Shown: positions 26,801 to 36,375, counted from the first letter of the stretch. The stretch is DNA of 64,000 nt from Pseudoalteromonas galatheae (GCF_005886105.2 NZ_PNCO02000001.1:620001-684000), one strand, 5' to 3'. Numbers and translations are program-made. Notes: generated by a model from the sequence alone, not told the origin.

Positions 26801-29323
26801 GATCGCTTGATCTTTGCAGGCCTTGAGTTTGGCTTGAATATCATCCGCTTTCACTTCATCGCTCAGACTTTTTAGCTCTTGCGTTAAATCGCGAAGCTTG
26901 CCAATCATAGGATCGGAGGCAAAATAGCTATTGATGTCGTCTAAGGTTTTGAAACTTTGTGAGCGTCGCGTCACCCCCTGTAAAATCCGCTCGGCAGCGT
27001 TTGCTAGGCTCAGGGCGCGGCGCTGTCTTTCGTCAATGAGCTGTTGTTTGTGCGCCTCAAAGCTCTCATAAACGTCATCACGTTTAGCCAAGATCTCCGT
27101 TAAAAACTCATCATACTGACTAAATTGAGACTCGAGCTCTTCTAATTGAATAAGTAAGCGAGATAGTTGGTCGTCACATTGCTCTGGGGTTTTGGCCGCG
27201 CTTAGACCGCTGGTAATACTTTGGCTGAAAAGCTTAAAACGAGCCGCGAATTCGGCTTTTGCTTCAACACTGCCCACGCTCTTTTTCTGAATTTCTAATG
27301 CTGCTTTGGCGCGGTTTACTTGACCATAAATGGCGCTGACATCTTCCAAAATTTTAGTGCGCACACGGCTATCGTCAATATCGAGATCCAGCATGGTATG
27401 GTTGAGCAAATCAAGTTCGGCGCTTAAGGTTTCCAAGGTCGCCAAAAAGCCGTTAAGCTCGGTAACACTCTCTGTTTGCGCTCTGGCTTGCTCTAAGGAA
27501 TCTAGCTGCTCGTAGTAGGGCGCCAGAGCACTATCTTGCTGCAAAAACTCCGCGGTTTTATGGCTTAAACCCAAGGTTTGCTCATCAATCTGCTGCTGCA
27601 TGGCAGATAGCGCGTCAAGATTGATGTACTTCACTTCTTCAAGGCTTATCACTTTGCCTTTTAAGCGTTTGAGAGACTCTAAGCTCTGGACAAATTGCTC
27701 GGCTGTTTTAAAGCTATCAGGTCTTACCTCGCGAAGCACATCTTGCATGGCTTGTTCGATTTCGGCTTCTGCGCGCCTAGCGTCGGCCTCAATTTGGCTT
27801 ACCTTTTCAAATTCGTCTAGTACCTGCTCCGAGGTTTCAAAAATTTCATGTAGTTTTGCTGTGACATCCGCAAAGTCCGCCTCGGCAAGCCAATGATAGC
27901 GGTCTAAGATACTGCGGGTGAGTGCAATTAAATCTTCATAATGAAAGACCGTGGGGCTTTGTTCGTTAATGGCTTTGAACACACTGTATAAATCAGAAAT
28001 TGCACGTACTAAATCCGGATTGCCTATCCGGCCAAATAAGCCGGTTGCTCGAGGGGCTTGTGCGGCAAACTCGCTGCCACAAAATGGGCTTTGCCAGATT
28101 TGAATAGGGTGCACGCGCTCAGGCTCAGGCTCTGCTTTAAAGGTTAGCGCTAAGCCATCATCATAGATACCATAGCCATGACAATAGATAGGATTTTGCA
28201 GGTTTTTCTCAATAATATTGTAAGAGAAAAGTGCGTAACGACCCTCGTTTGGTTCGTAGAAGATATACAGTACATCTTCACCGTTGGGTGATTTGATCTG
28301 GCGATGGAAAACTAAATCGTCCAGTTGGTCGTCAAAATAGCGTGTTTGCCCCGATTGTAAATAATAGCCACCAGGAAAAATAATCCCTTGGTTCTCAGGT
28401 AATTGAACACAGGCACCACCCAGCGCATCTTGGCGCAATACCTGCTGGGTGCGGCAATTATAAATAAAATAACGCCACTGTTTTTCTCGGTAGGGAAGTA
28501 ACTTTAACAGCACCATTTCGCCAACTTCGGCAAAACGTAAATCACAATCTGCAAGTGATTGGCTGGCGTCATCGACGGCTTCTTGATAAATACCTTCACC
28601 GCTTTGGGTATTGTTTTCTATTTTTACGGTGAGTTTGCCACCCGATACTTCAATAAACACTTTGTCGTTTACATTAATATGTGGGTGACGGCCTTCGACG
28701 TGATCGGCGCGGTCGGTTTTTTGCCATTCAAAGTCAAAGTTTTCCACTTCACCTATGTCACGCTCTCCTCGATTATCAATATAATCTAAGGTTTCGTCTT
28801 TGGCGATTTGCCAGCGGAACACACGAACATCGGAGAGCTTTTCGCCAATTTGAAATAGCGCAAAGAGCTTGTTTGATTTAACAAATAGATGTTGTAGCCG
28901 GGTGTCTTTGTAATATGTGTATAGTTCATCAAAGTCCCGTAAGAAACGTTGGTCAGTGAGGAATTTGGTTTCTTGCGGATAAGGTTCTATTTCGTAGTGG
29001 TCTTCTTGCAAGTGCAGCTTTTGTACGGTGAATACATCGCTGACTTGGGTATTTTGTTTAAGCCCCATAAACACATTGTAAGCAAAGATAAGCTTGTCGC
29101 CGATCAGCACGATATCGCGCGGTACACAGTTATGCTCAGTACGCACTCTTGCTCGACCTTTCACTTTAAGCTCGGTGCTTCCAAAAGTGTCAACACGCTG
29201 TTGGTTGAGTTTATCTATTTGGCTTTTTAGATCATTACCAAAGTTACCAAGTCGGCGCTTAATCAGTTGATAAGAGTCTTGTTCGAGCGTTCGCTCTGGC
29301 GCTTGTTGCGTTGCTTCCGTCAT
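23825..29323 (-). CDS. Very large AAA+ ATPase with coiled coils (DUF3686-type)
   Basis: An 1832-residue cytosolic protein. The N-terminal 400 residues look beta-rich. Residues about 450-900 are mainly long helices and coiled coil. An AAA+ core lies near 1270-1440, with Walker A SPPGYGKTTL (about residue 1294), Walker B NVMLYLDDIQH, and a sensor-like segment VVMAGNPYTESG. The last 280 residues are again helical and rich in Gln. It matches the 'DNA repair ATPase' proteins encoded next to flotillins, but no direct evidence for DNA repair is visible. It is the third gene of a unit with the YqiJ- and YqiK-like proteins (71 bases after the flotillin gene), so a membrane-linked remodelling role is more likely. 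That is inference. Confidence 0.85.
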   Translation of the reverse strand: MTEATQQAPERTLEQDSYQLIKRRLGNFGNDLKSQIDKLNQQRVDTFGSTELKVKGRARVRTEHNCVPRDIVLIGDKLIFAYNVFMGLKQNTQVSDVFTVQKLHLQEDHYEIEPYPQETKFLTDQRFLRDFDELYTYYKDTRLQHLFVKSNKLFALFQIGEKLSDVRVFRWQIAKDETLDYIDNRGERDIGEVENFDFEWQKTDRADHVEGRHPHINVNDKVFIEVSGGKLTVKIENNTQSGEGIYQEAVDDASQSLADCDLRFAEVGEMVLLKLLPYREKQWRYFIYNCRTQQVLRQDALGGACVQLPENQGIIFPGGYYLQSGQTRYFDDQLDDLVFHRQIKSPNGEDVLYIFYEPNEGRYALFSYNIIEKNLQNPIYCHGYGIYDDGLALTFKAEPEPERVHPIQIWQSPFCGSEFAAQAPRATGLFGRIGNPDLVRAISDLYSVFKAINEQSPTVFHYEDLIALTRSILDRYHWLAEADFADVTAKLHEIFETSEQVLDEFEKVSQIEADARRAEAEIEQAMQDVLREVRPDSFKTAEQFVQSLESLKRLKGKVISLEEVKYINLDALSAMQQQIDEQTLGLSHKTAEFLQQDSALAPYYEQLDSLEQARAQTESVTELNGFLATLETLSAELDLLNHTMLDLDIDDSRVRTKILEDVSAIYGQVNRAKAALEIQKKSVGSVEAKAEFAARFKLFSQSITSGLSAAKTPEQCDDQLSRLLIQLEELESQFSQYDEFLTEILAKRDDVYESFEAHKQQLIDERQRRALSLANAAERILQGVTRRSQSFKTLDDINSYFASDPMIGKLRDLTQELKSLSDEVKADDIQAKLKACKDQAIRALRDKQDIYIDGGNTVKIGKHAFSFNKQILDLTLLPRGEELMLHLTGTEYFDPIPDAKVNQQLNDASKYWQQNLISENRHLYRGEYLAAQVLAAAEQDGNDFSQADLELAVDEGSLLPIVQKFAEPRYQEGYEKGIHDQDASLILANLLKQKRQLELLVYPASCRIAAQLFYTQQSKAELAELAFQATQAELMATKLDDHSFSQQLSKELSEKITTFCQQNLSSYLTELHRFSGELSATYLIKALAKQVKPRQFDLASPAKHISEQFISMAKAKGVWQQLEDSLTHLTKLADKCRLLSSWLRAYGSKQNESTETLLEAANCILLSTQLDITYQVKEAEIKTEISGLMGQHPRIENQVLHLDYADFFARSNEYLTVHVPAYKQYQQLKAQVLEAQKQRLQLDEFKPRPLSSFVRNQLIDKVYFPIIGDNLAKQIGAAGNNKRTDLMGMLLLISPPGYGKTTLIEYVANRLGLTFVKVNCPSIGHDQVSLDPAQAINATAAKEIEKINQSFEMGNNVMLYLDDIQHTNPEFLQKFISLCDGSRRIDGVWNGRSKTYDLRGKKFAVVMAGNPYTESGESFKIPDMLANRADIYNLGDTLSGCEQEFAMSFIENTLTSNAVLAPLANRGMEDLYKLVRIADGEDISINELEFNYSQAQVNEIVSVLKKLLIIRNTVLKVNAQYIASAAQDDSYRTEPPFKLQGSYRNMNKMAEKVVAAMNDSELENLIQDHYRGEAQTLSKGSEENLLKLAELRGTLTAEETTRWHEIKAEYARLHRNSDEGSPAQLAVEQLSFVNKSLSQIAAKLDKEQLSFDYSALLQQLAQVFNEQEFATQLTELREALTQQPYATPLKQLIGSQQQVAEEIAGLQNTIKHTANNEQLLANLGKLNDLLSNQAQIQQALGQQGQQQNTLFENLSERLEAVAQPHIQVDNHVDDSSAKALEAVTTLLTNTLANSSAEQVQQQQLKDILQKLEEIQSRPVVSNASPAKNPYML

Positions 29324-29394
29324 TCTTTACTTTCCTATTGTGCGCTGTCGCAAATGGGGGAGAGGAGCCAAGAAGATTGACTCCTCAAGGTTAA

Positions 29395-31572
29395 TTACTC
29401 TAGTGGTTCGCTTTGTTTACTGCCATTTAACGAGCCGCCAAGTAACTTGAGTAGCTGCTGTTTGTCCGCATCTGAGCTATTACTTAGTTGTTGGAAGAAC
29501 TTACTCATGTTGATGTTTTTTAGCGTTTCTGACGACGCATTAGCACCAGCTAATACCCCTTTTAGATCGTCCATCAAATTACGCTCACCGTTTAGGTGAT
29601 CTTTGAATACGGTTTGTACCGTCTTACTTTCGCCGACTAAGCCGTCAATTGACTTGCCTACTGTGATGGCATTCATAAACTGGTTAAAGAACTGGCCGTC
29701 GCCGCCCATAAAGTTGATATCTGCACCGCTCAGCGCTTTACCTAATACTTCAGCCTGACTTGCAGAAACCTGCTTGTTCGCTTCGATATTCGCAAGCGTC
29801 AGTTCTTTCTGTTGGTTTAGCTGTAGTGTAAAGCCTTCGTATTCACGGGCGTCTTTATCCATCTTATTAAGTGCTTCCAGCTTCTCCGTAAGGCCTTTAG
29901 CTTCTGCCGACATCTTACGCTCAAGGTTGATAGCTTCTGCTTCACCTTGTTTTTCAATTGCCTCAGCCATTGCTGCTTGTACTTCAGCTTCTGCCAAACC
30001 AATTTCACGTTTGCCTTGTGCTTCGGCTTCACTTTGCTTCTTAGTTGCTTCAGCCATTGCTGCTTGTACTTCGGCCTCGGCACGGCCAATATCACGTTTA
30101 CCTTGCGCTTCGGCTTCTAGTTTTTGCTGTAGCACTTTGGCATCTGTTTCGCCTTGTATCGCACTTGCAGTGGCTTTAGCCTTGATGATATCAGCCTCAG
30201 CAAGACCTGGTGCGGCAGCCTCAACCTGAGCAGCCTCTGCAAGAATTTTCTTCGACTCAGCGGTCTGGTTCGCAATACGCAGCTCCGCCGCAGCCATTTT
30301 TTCCATTTCTCGGGCTTTAAATTCAGCAGCTTGTTCTTTGGCTTTAGCTGCTTCAATATCTTTAACCAACGCCTCTTCGGCTTCTGCTTGAGCAAGAATA
30401 ATTTTCGCTTGCTTTTCTCGTTCAGCTTCTGCAATACATTGTACGTCTTTGATACGCTCCTGTTCTTCAGCAACGGTTTTCTCTACGGCAACACGTTCGC
30501 GTTGGACATCGGCGATTTCTTTTTGCTCGACTTCCAGTGCTTTGGCTTTTTGGATACGTAAAATTTCGGTTTCGCGTTCGCGCTCAATAATTTCTATCTG
30601 GCGAGAGCGTGTGACTTTTTCTTCTTCGATGCCGAGTAAGCGAAGGCGATTTTGCTCTGCAACATCGATTTCACGCTGTTTATTGTGTTCTGCAATTGCA
30701 ATTGCTTCGTCCGCTTTGAGGCGTGCTTCTTCGGCTTTTAAGCGCTCTTCATGCTTAACACGTTCAGCTTCTGCGGCTTCGCGAGCGCGCACTGATTCGA
30801 TTTCACGGCGCTGTCTTGCGCTAGCGTCTTCTTTTTGTCTCTCGACTTCTGCGGCTTTTTCAAATGCTGCTTGGTTTTGGTTGTCGATTTGCGCTTTTTC
30901 ATCGCATTTAAGCTGGTTAGTTTCCACGTTTTGGCGTGAGGTTTTTTCGGTAATACGGCGAATACCTTCAGCATCAAGAATGTTATTTGGATCTAACTTG
31001 TCGATTGAGGTTTGTTCAAGATAGTCAATTGCGACATCCTCTAACGTATAGCCAGATAAATCTTGTCCAATCACTTCTTTAATAGAATCTCGGAACTCGT
31101 TACGATGTGTAAATAGCTCCTCAAAATTCATGCGCTTACCAACGGTTTTCAAGGCTTCGGAGAATTTTGCCTCAAATAATGCTTGTAAGGTTTCTGGTGC
31201 CGAGGCACGTGCACAGCCAACTTGTTTCGCAACGCGTAGGATATCTTCTTTGTTTTCGTTTACGCGAATGTAAAAAGTGATGGCGATGTCAGCACGGATA
31301 TTGTCTTTACAGATCAGGCCGCTATTTTCACGACGCTCCAATACCATGCGGTTAGTTGAAATATCCATGACTTCCATTTTATGGATCACGGGTAGCACAA
31401 TGCCGCCCGTTGTTGTGACATCAGGCTCATTTTTCATCTTGTTGATGATCAATGCCTGACCCTGTTCGACCTTGCGGTAGAACTTTCCAATCAGAAGTAG
31501 AATGGCAAAAATAATGACGATGGATATGCCCACGATTGCGAGCACCGGTCCGAGGTTGTTTAGAAATTCCAT
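29395..31572 (-). CDS. yqiK: Flotillin-family protein (YqiK-like)
   Basis: A 725-residue membrane scaffold protein. There is a single N-terminal membrane helix (about 8-29), then an SPFH/band 7 domain (about 45-210). A very long charged coiled coil rich in Ala, Glu, Lys and Arg follows (about 215-600), with a short C-terminal tail. This is the layout of bacterial flotillins of the YqiK/FloT group, which form oligomers in membrane microdomains. The coiled coil contains a nearly exact internal repeat. It lies between the YqiJ-like gene (83 bases upstream) and the AAA+ ATPase gene, probably one operon. Confidence 0.9.
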   Translation of the reverse strand: MEFLNNLGPVLAIVGISIVIIFAILLLIGKFYRKVEQGQALIINKMKNEPDVTTTGGIVLPVIHKMEVMDISTNRMVLERRENSGLICKDNIRADIAITFYIRVNENKEDILRVAKQVGCARASAPETLQALFEAKFSEALKTVGKRMNFEELFTHRNEFRDSIKEVIGQDLSGYTLEDVAIDYLEQTSIDKLDPNNILDAEGIRRITEKTSRQNVETNQLKCDEKAQIDNQNQAAFEKAAEVERQKEDASARQRREIESVRAREAAEAERVKHEERLKAEEARLKADEAIAIAEHNKQREIDVAEQNRLRLLGIEEEKVTRSRQIEIIERERETEILRIQKAKALEVEQKEIADVQRERVAVEKTVAEEQERIKDVQCIAEAEREKQAKIILAQAEAEEALVKDIEAAKAKEQAAEFKAREMEKMAAAELRIANQTAESKKILAEAAQVEAAAPGLAEADIIKAKATASAIQGETDAKVLQQKLEAEAQGKRDIGRAEAEVQAAMAEATKKQSEAEAQGKREIGLAEAEVQAAMAEAIEKQGEAEAINLERKMSAEAKGLTEKLEALNKMDKDAREYEGFTLQLNQQKELTLANIEANKQVSASQAEVLGKALSGADINFMGGDGQFFNQFMNAITVGKSIDGLVGESKTVQTVFKDHLNGERNLMDDLKGVLAGANASSETLKNINMSKFFQQLSNSSDADKQQLLKLLGGSLNGSKQSEPLE
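29939..30112 (-). repeat. 87-bp in-frame tandem repeat in the flotillin coiled coil
   Basis: Two adjacent copies of 87 bases (29939-30025 and 30026-30112), followed by the start of a third. They encode two 29-residue units (EAQGKRDIGRAEAEVQAAMA and EAQGKREIGLAEAEVQAAMA with flanks) that differ at a few positions. 29 is close to four heptads plus one, so copy number changes would lengthen the coil without breaking the frame. Confidence 0.85.
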
Positions 31573-31655
31573 GTTTTTTCCTGCGTTGCGCTATGTTGTT
31601 TGAGTTGGTACTAGCTATGCCAACTCGTTCCTAAATTCCGTTATTTTCCGTACTA

Positions 31656-32267
31656 TTACCAAGGTTTAGCCACAATCGTGTAGCTATGTGTAAGGGGGTC
31701 ATGTTCGATAAGTAAGGCATTGTCTCCTAGTGTGAAAGTGTTTTCTTCGTCCGAGCGCACTTCGATAAGTTGCTCTGTTCCTTGAATATATACTCTGGCT
31801 TGACCAAACGTGTTGTTAACTCTTGATGTTGCAATAACGCATTCGAGCCCAACCAGCGCTTGCTTTGATGTGGTTTCTTGGCTTTCGAAAAAGCGTCGTA
31901 GTGGCCTTACAATGACGGCGGTTAGTGGTAATGCAACAATGAGGCTAGCAAGCATAAATACCGTGCCCATCAGGTAGTAAAAAATGCCATTACCCAGCAG
32001 GTAAGCAAAAAACTGTTGCACATAAATACTGGTAATCCAGCCTAGCGCGATGATTAAACTCAATGAAATACTCACTGGGACACCACCAAAAGCGACCTCC
32101 CAAAAAGAACCAGAGCTTGCGCCTTCGGCTTCAATATCAACATCGCCTTCTAAGATATCGATATCAGCAAAACCAAGTAAAGCAATTAACCAGAACAACA
32201 GCACAATCAGTAGTAGTGTTGAAAAAATAACAGTGGGAAACGTAAATGCAGTATTTAAAAATTCCAT
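31656..32267 (-). CDS. yqiJ: YqiJ-like OB-fold membrane protein
   Basis: A 203-residue inner-membrane protein with helices at about 10-34, 62-85 and 92-120. A C-terminal soluble domain follows (about 135-203) of the NfeD/OB-fold type (LVGLECVIATSRVNNTFGQARV). Proteins of this kind are encoded with flotillins (YqiJ-YqiK in E. coli; NfeD with SPFH proteins elsewhere) and are thought to act with them in membrane microdomains. AAGGA precedes the start. First gene of the three-gene unit. Both it and the flotillin begin MEFLN, which is probably coincidental. Confidence 0.88.
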   Translation of the reverse strand: MEFLNTAFTFPTVIFSTLLLIVLLFWLIALLGFADIDILEGDVDIEAEGASSGSFWEVAFGGVPVSISLSLIIALGWITSIYVQQFFAYLLGNGIFYYLMGTVFMLASLIVALPLTAVIVRPLRRFFESQETTSKQALVGLECVIATSRVNNTFGQARVYIQGTEQLIEVRSDEENTFTLGDNALLIEHDPLTHSYTIVAKPW

Positions 32268-32631
32268 TGCTGTTCCTTAGTTCCTTGTATTTCCATTTTT
32301 TGCGGTAGGGGGCCTATCAATGTTATTAGGTGTCTCTAATTTGTCAGAGCGATTGAATCCCCGTTCCGTATCATAGGATAGTGAGATGATTGAGTAAAGA
32401 GAATAGCGAGCAGATCCAATGAGCTTAAATGCCGCCGAAAATAAGCTATAGAAGCTAATCAATCAGCTTAAAAAACTATCCACGCGTAATGAGAAAATCC
32501 CACCTTGCGTTTCTAAAGTTGCCACACACGGACATATTATGTCAAACATTTTTTGCTGTAAAGATAAGCAGTTTATTCTGTTTATTGTAATAGTGAGAAA
32601 GCGTAATTGCTCAGAGGAAAGTACCAGAGTA

Positions 32632-32655
32632 AGTGCTAACTTGTGAGTCAGCACT
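32632..32655 (-). terminator. Hairpin downstream of argR
   Basis: AGTGCTGACT and AGTTAGCACT on the minus strand pair over 10 bases with one G-U pair and a 4-base loop. No U-tract follows, so its role as terminator is uncertain. Confidence 0.35.
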
Positions 32656-32670
32656 AATAAAAATAACAGA

Positions 32671-33138
32671 CTAAACGTTATCGAACAGGGTTTTTACTTT
32701 GTCTAAAGTAATGTCGATTTCAGAGACTTTTGCAGGCGCAATGAAAATCGTGTCGTCGCCAGCAATGGTACCTAATACGCCATCTGCGGTACCTAAAGAG
32801 TCAAGTAATCTTGCAATTAATTGTGCAGCCCCCGGGCTGGTTCGAATTATAATCATCATTTCGTTGTGCATAATATCAACGACTAACTGACGCAAAGGAC
32901 TTTTTGCTGTCGGTACGCTCATTTCTGCGGGTAAACAGTAAACCATTTCTTGCTTAGCATTGCGTGTACGTACAGCACCAAACTTGCTCAGCATGCGCGA
33001 CACTTTACTCTGACTGACATTGTCAAACCCTTGTTGTTTTAGAGCATCAACAATTTCGCCTTGAGAGCCAAAGTTTTCTTCTTTTAAAATGGCTTTAAAT
33101 GCTTTGATAAGTGCTTCTTGTTTTTCTTGCGGCTGCAT
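32671..33138 (-). CDS. argR: Arginine repressor
   Basis: A 155-residue regulator. The N-terminal winged helix DNA-binding domain (about 1-75) includes [26 protein letters not shown]. The C-terminal oligomerisation and arginine-binding domain has [14 protein letters not shown] and [13 protein letters not shown] with the GTIAGDDT arginine-binding signature. Length is as in E. coli ArgR (156). It lies divergent from mdh, an arrangement seen widely in gammaproteobacteria. It represses arginine biosynthesis genes and serves as a hexameric cofactor in Xer recombination in enterics. Confidence 0.95.
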   Translation of the reverse strand: MQPQEKQEALIKAFKAILKEENFGSQGEIVDALKQQGFDNVSQSKVSRMLSKFGAVRTRNAKQEMVYCLPAEMSVPTAKSPLRQLVVDIMHNEMMIIIRTSPGAAQLIARLLDSLGTADGVLGTIAGDDTIFIAPAKVSEIDITLDKVKTLFDNV

Positions 33139-33379
33139 AGTCTGTCTTCTTTTACGGCTAATCTTTAAATTCTACACAAAACCACTAAGATTCCCAAATT
33201 TGCGCGACCAAAATGACAGTCGTAAAGCATAAATAGACAAAGTGTCGCGATCTTTACACTTTTATTTAAGACATTAGTCAAAAAATCTCGAAAATAACCG
33301 TGATTAATTTGTGTTTAACAGCGCTTTTCATTATCTTTACTGCACACTCAATTCCACCTTCAAATTATGGAGAATTCAA

Positions 33380-34312
33380 ATGAAAGTTGCTGTATTAGGT
33401 GCCGCTGGCGGTATCGGTCAAGCTCTATCTTTATTGCTTAAAAATGGTCTTCCAGCTGGCTCTGAGTTAGCGCTTTATGACGTTGCACCTGTTGTACCTG
33501 GTGTTGCAGTTGACTTATCTCACATCCCAACTGCGGTAAAAGTAGCGGGTTATGGTAAAGACGACCTAGACCCAGCTCTTGCTGGTGCTGACGTAGTGCT
33601 TATCCCAGCTGGTATGCCTCGTAAGCCTGGTATGGACCGTGCTGACCTATTCAACGTTAACGCAGGTATCATCAAGACACTTGCTGAAGGTATCGTTAGA
33701 AACTGCCCTAAAGCACTTGTTGGTATCATCACAAACCCAGTAAATGGCACGGTACCAATCGTTGCTGAAGTGTTCAAAAAAGCAGGTACTTATGATCCAG
33801 CTCGCGTATTCGGTGTAACAACGCTTGACGTTATCCGCGCTGAAACTTTTATCGCAGAGCTTAAAGGTCTAGACGTTGCTGAAGTTAAGATCCCAGTAAT
33901 TGGTGGTCACTCAGGTACTACAATTCTACCTCTACTTTCTCAAGTTGAAGGTGTTGAGTTCACTGACGAAGAAGTTGCTTCACTAACAACTCGTATCCAA
34001 AACGCGGGTACTGAAGTGGTTGAAGCTAAAGCGGGTGGCGGTTCAGCTACACTTTCAATGGGTGCAGCAGCAGCACGTTTCTGCTTCTCACTAGTGAAAG
34101 GCTTACAAGGTGAAGAAGTACTTGAGTACGCATACGTTGAAGGTAACACAGGCGACGCAACATTCTTTGCACAGCCAGTCATCCTTGGTAAAAACGGTGT
34201 AGAGAAGTTACTTCCTTACGGTGAGCTAAGCGCGTTTGAGCAAAAAGCAAAAGACGACATGCTAGCGACACTTGAAAAAGACATCAAAGAAGGTGTTGAT
34301 TTCATGGCGTAA
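33380..34312 (+). CDS. mdh: Malate dehydrogenase
   Basis: A 310-residue NAD-dependent enzyme of the TCA cycle (malate to oxaloacetate). The start at 33380 follows GGAG by six bases and opens [16 protein letters not shown] with the dinucleotide-binding GxxGxxG. Substrate arginines are visible in [10 protein letters not shown], and the catalytic histidine in [10 protein letters not shown]. Length matches E. coli Mdh (312). The in-frame codons upstream of 33380 are not used, since they lack a ribosome site. Codon choice is strongly biased, as in highly expressed genes. Confidence 0.97.
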   Translation: MKVAVLGAAGGIGQALSLLLKNGLPAGSELALYDVAPVVPGVAVDLSHIPTAVKVAGYGKDDLDPALAGADVVLIPAGMPRKPGMDRADLFNVNAGIIKTLAEGIVRNCPKALVGIITNPVNGTVPIVAEVFKKAGTYDPARVFGVTTLDVIRAETFIAELKGLDVAEVKIPVIGGHSGTTILPLLSQVEGVEFTDEEVASLTTRIQNAGTEVVEAKAGGGSATLSMGAAAARFCFSLVKGLQGEEVLEYAYVEGNTGDATFFAQPVILGKNGVEKLLPYGELSAFEQKAKDDMLATLEKDIKEGVDFMA

Positions 34313-34324
34313 GCCAAATTGATA

Positions 34325-34362
34325 CAAAAAAACCAGTCGCTTCACAGTGACTGGTTTTTTTT
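34325..34362. terminator. Bidirectional terminator between mdh and serA
   Basis: AAACCAGTC and GACTGGTTT form a stem around GCTTCACAGT, flanked by A6 on the left and T8 on the right. It serves the convergent mdh and serA transcripts. Confidence 0.9.
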
Positions 34363-34376
34363 ATGCTTGATTCTTC

Positions 34377-35606
34377 TTAGTGAAGAATACGTGCTCTGAT
34401 AGTGCCTTCAACCGCACTTAACTCTTTCAACGCCACTTCAGAGTGGTCACTATCGACGTCGATAACCACGTAACCAATAGATTCATCCGTTTGTAGGTAT
34501 TGCGCCGCTATATTGATACCGTGCTGAGCGAACGCTTGGTTGATTTGCGTTAGTACGCCTGGGCGGTTTACGTGTACGTGCAATAAACGACTTCGGTTTG
34601 ATAATTCAGGTAGAGAAACCTCAGGGAAGTTAACAGCCGTGACTGTTGAACCGTTATCTGAATACTTCGCCAACTTACCCGCGACTTCCACACCGATGTT
34701 TTCTTGTGCTTCTTGGGTAGAACCACCAACGTGTGGGGTTAGCAGAGCATTATCAAACTCGCGTAGTGGTGAGACGAATTCTTCATGATTAGATTTTGGC
34801 TCAACGGGGAATACATCGATAGCAGCGCCGGAAAGTTTCTTAGCCGCTAATGCTTCAGCTAAGGCGTCGATATCAACAACCGTTCCACGTGATGCGTTAA
34901 TTAGGATTGCGCCTTGCTTCATCACTTCAATTTCAGCCATGCCAATAAGATTTTTGGTTTGTGGCGTCTCTGGTACATGTAAACTGACTACGTCCGCTCT
35001 TTGCAGCAGTTGCGTAAGCGTGTGTAACTGCGTTGCATTGCCGAGCGTTAACTTATCTTCGATGTCATAAAACTCGACGTTCATACCGATATTCTCAGCC
35101 ATAATGCCGAGCTGGGTGCCGATGTGACCATAACCGATAATACCCAGCGTTTTACCACGGGCTTCGTACGAGCCGTCGGCAGATTTATCCCACTCTCCGC
35201 GATGCGCTTTTGCGTTACGTTCAGGAACACGGCGCAGTAACAAGAGAATTTCACCTAATACGAGCTCGGCTACAGAGCGGGTGTTAGAAAATGGGGCGTT
35301 GAACACGGCAATACCACGTTTTTTAGCAGCATCTAAATCTACTTGGTTGGTGCCGATGCAGAAGCAGCCAATAGCGACCAGCTTTTCAGCCTGTTCTAGT
35401 ACTGCCTCTGTAAGGTGGGTACGTGAGCGGATCCCGACAAAGTGAGCATCTTTGATCCGCTCGATCAGCTCAGGCTCCGGTAAGGATGTTTTAACGTAGT
35501 CTATGTTGCTATAACCGTTGCGCTTTAGTGTCTCAACGGCGCTTTGATGTACGCCTTCTAACAACAAAATTCGAATTTTATCCTTTGATAACGAAACCTT
35601 GCTCAT
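34377..35606 (-). CDS. serA: D-3-phosphoglycerate dehydrogenase
   Basis: A 409-residue enzyme catalysing the first step of serine biosynthesis (3-phosphoglycerate to 3-phosphohydroxypyruvate). It has a nucleotide-binding loop GYGHIGTQLG, a catalytic Arg in NASRGTVVD, Glu in FPVEPKS and His in TPHVGGST. A C-terminal ACT domain (about 340-409; HVNRPGVLTQINQAF) should give serine feedback, as in E. coli SerA (410). The start at 35606 begins MSKVSLSKDKIRILLLEGVH, matching the family. It lies 11 bases after the rpiA stop, so the two are cotranscribed. Confidence 0.96.
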   Translation of the reverse strand: MSKVSLSKDKIRILLLEGVHQSAVETLKRNGYSNIDYVKTSLPEPELIERIKDAHFVGIRSRTHLTEAVLEQAEKLVAIGCFCIGTNQVDLDAAKKRGIAVFNAPFSNTRSVAELVLGEILLLLRRVPERNAKAHRGEWDKSADGSYEARGKTLGIIGYGHIGTQLGIMAENIGMNVEFYDIEDKLTLGNATQLHTLTQLLQRADVVSLHVPETPQTKNLIGMAEIEVMKQGAILINASRGTVVDIDALAEALAAKKLSGAAIDVFPVEPKSNHEEFVSPLREFDNALLTPHVGGSTQEAQENIGVEVAGKLAKYSDNGSTVTAVNFPEVSLPELSNRSRLLHVHVNRPGVLTQINQAFAQHGINIAAQYLQTDESIGYVVIDVDSDHSEVALKELSAVEGTIRARILH

Positions 35607-35617
35607 CTGTAATCTCA

Positions 35618-36271
35618 CTAGTTGATTTTAGGCCCTTCTGGAGTGCCTGTTATTACAACGTCAGCGCCACGTGCGGCAAATAAGCCGTTAGTCACAACGC
35701 CAACAATCTGGTTAATTTTTTCTTCAAGCGCTTTTGCTGCGCTAATTTCTAGGCCATGCACATCAAGAATGACATTGCCGTTATCTGTGATAACGCCTTG
35801 GCGGTAAACCGGATCGCCACCTAGTTTTAGTAACTCTCTTGCCACGTAGCTACGCGCCATTGGGATCACTTCAACAGGTAGTGGAAATGCGCCTAGCGTC
35901 TCAACATGCTTTGTATTATCAACGATACAAACAAATTTCTTGGCAACTGCTGCAACGATTTTCTCGCGCGTCAGTGCTGCGCCACCACCTTTTATCATTT
36001 CGTTGGTGCTATTGATTTCGTCTGCGCCATCGACATATACCGCAAGCTCTGACACATCGTTTAACTCGAAAACTTCAATACCAAGTGCTTTTAGCTTCTC
36101 TGTTGAAGCTTCAGAGCTTGATACTGCCCCTTTGATTTGATCCTTGATACTGCCAAGCGCATCAATAAAGTGGTTTACCGTTGAGCCTGTACCAACCCCA
36201 ACAATGGTGTTTTCTTCTACATAGTTCAAAGCTGCCCATGCTGCGGCTTTTTTCATTTCATCTTGAGTCAT
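35618..36271 (-). CDS. rpiA: Ribose-5-phosphate isomerase A
   Basis: A 217-residue isomerase interconverting ribose 5-phosphate and ribulose 5-phosphate in the pentose phosphate pathway. Conserved segments are [48 protein letters not shown] and [10 protein letters not shown]. The start at 36271 ([12 protein letters not shown]) aligns with E. coli RpiA. An in-frame ATG seven codons earlier is possible but not needed. It is upstream of serA in the same direction, the order found in many gammaproteobacteria. Confidence 0.96.
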   Translation of the reverse strand: MTQDEMKKAAAWAALNYVEENTIVGVGTGSTVNHFIDALGSIKDQIKGAVSSSEASTEKLKALGIEVFELNDVSELAVYVDGADEINSTNEMIKGGGAALTREKIVAAVAKKFVCIVDNTKHVETLGAFPLPVEVIPMARSYVARELLKLGGDPVYRQGVITDNGNVILDVHGLEISAAKALEEKINQIVGVVTNGLFAARGADVVITGTPEGPKIN

Positions 36272-36375
36272 AACGCTACACTTAGTTGTCATTGAAGTTG
36301 TATGGAGTATAACTCAATCAAAGTGTCAGCGTCATGGTCAAAAGCGCCTCAAAATGCGCTTAACTATTTGCCTGC

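Noticed and set aside
30154..31024. Long plus-strand frames opposite the flotillin gene
   Set aside because: They are shadows of the repetitive Ala/Glu/Lys-rich coding strand and give Ser/Arg-rich low-complexity translations.
32277..32462. 61-codon frame directly upstream of the YqiJ-like gene
   Set aside because: It needs a TTG start without ribosome site, and the protein has no clear domain. Its position in the operon keeps it a weak possibility.
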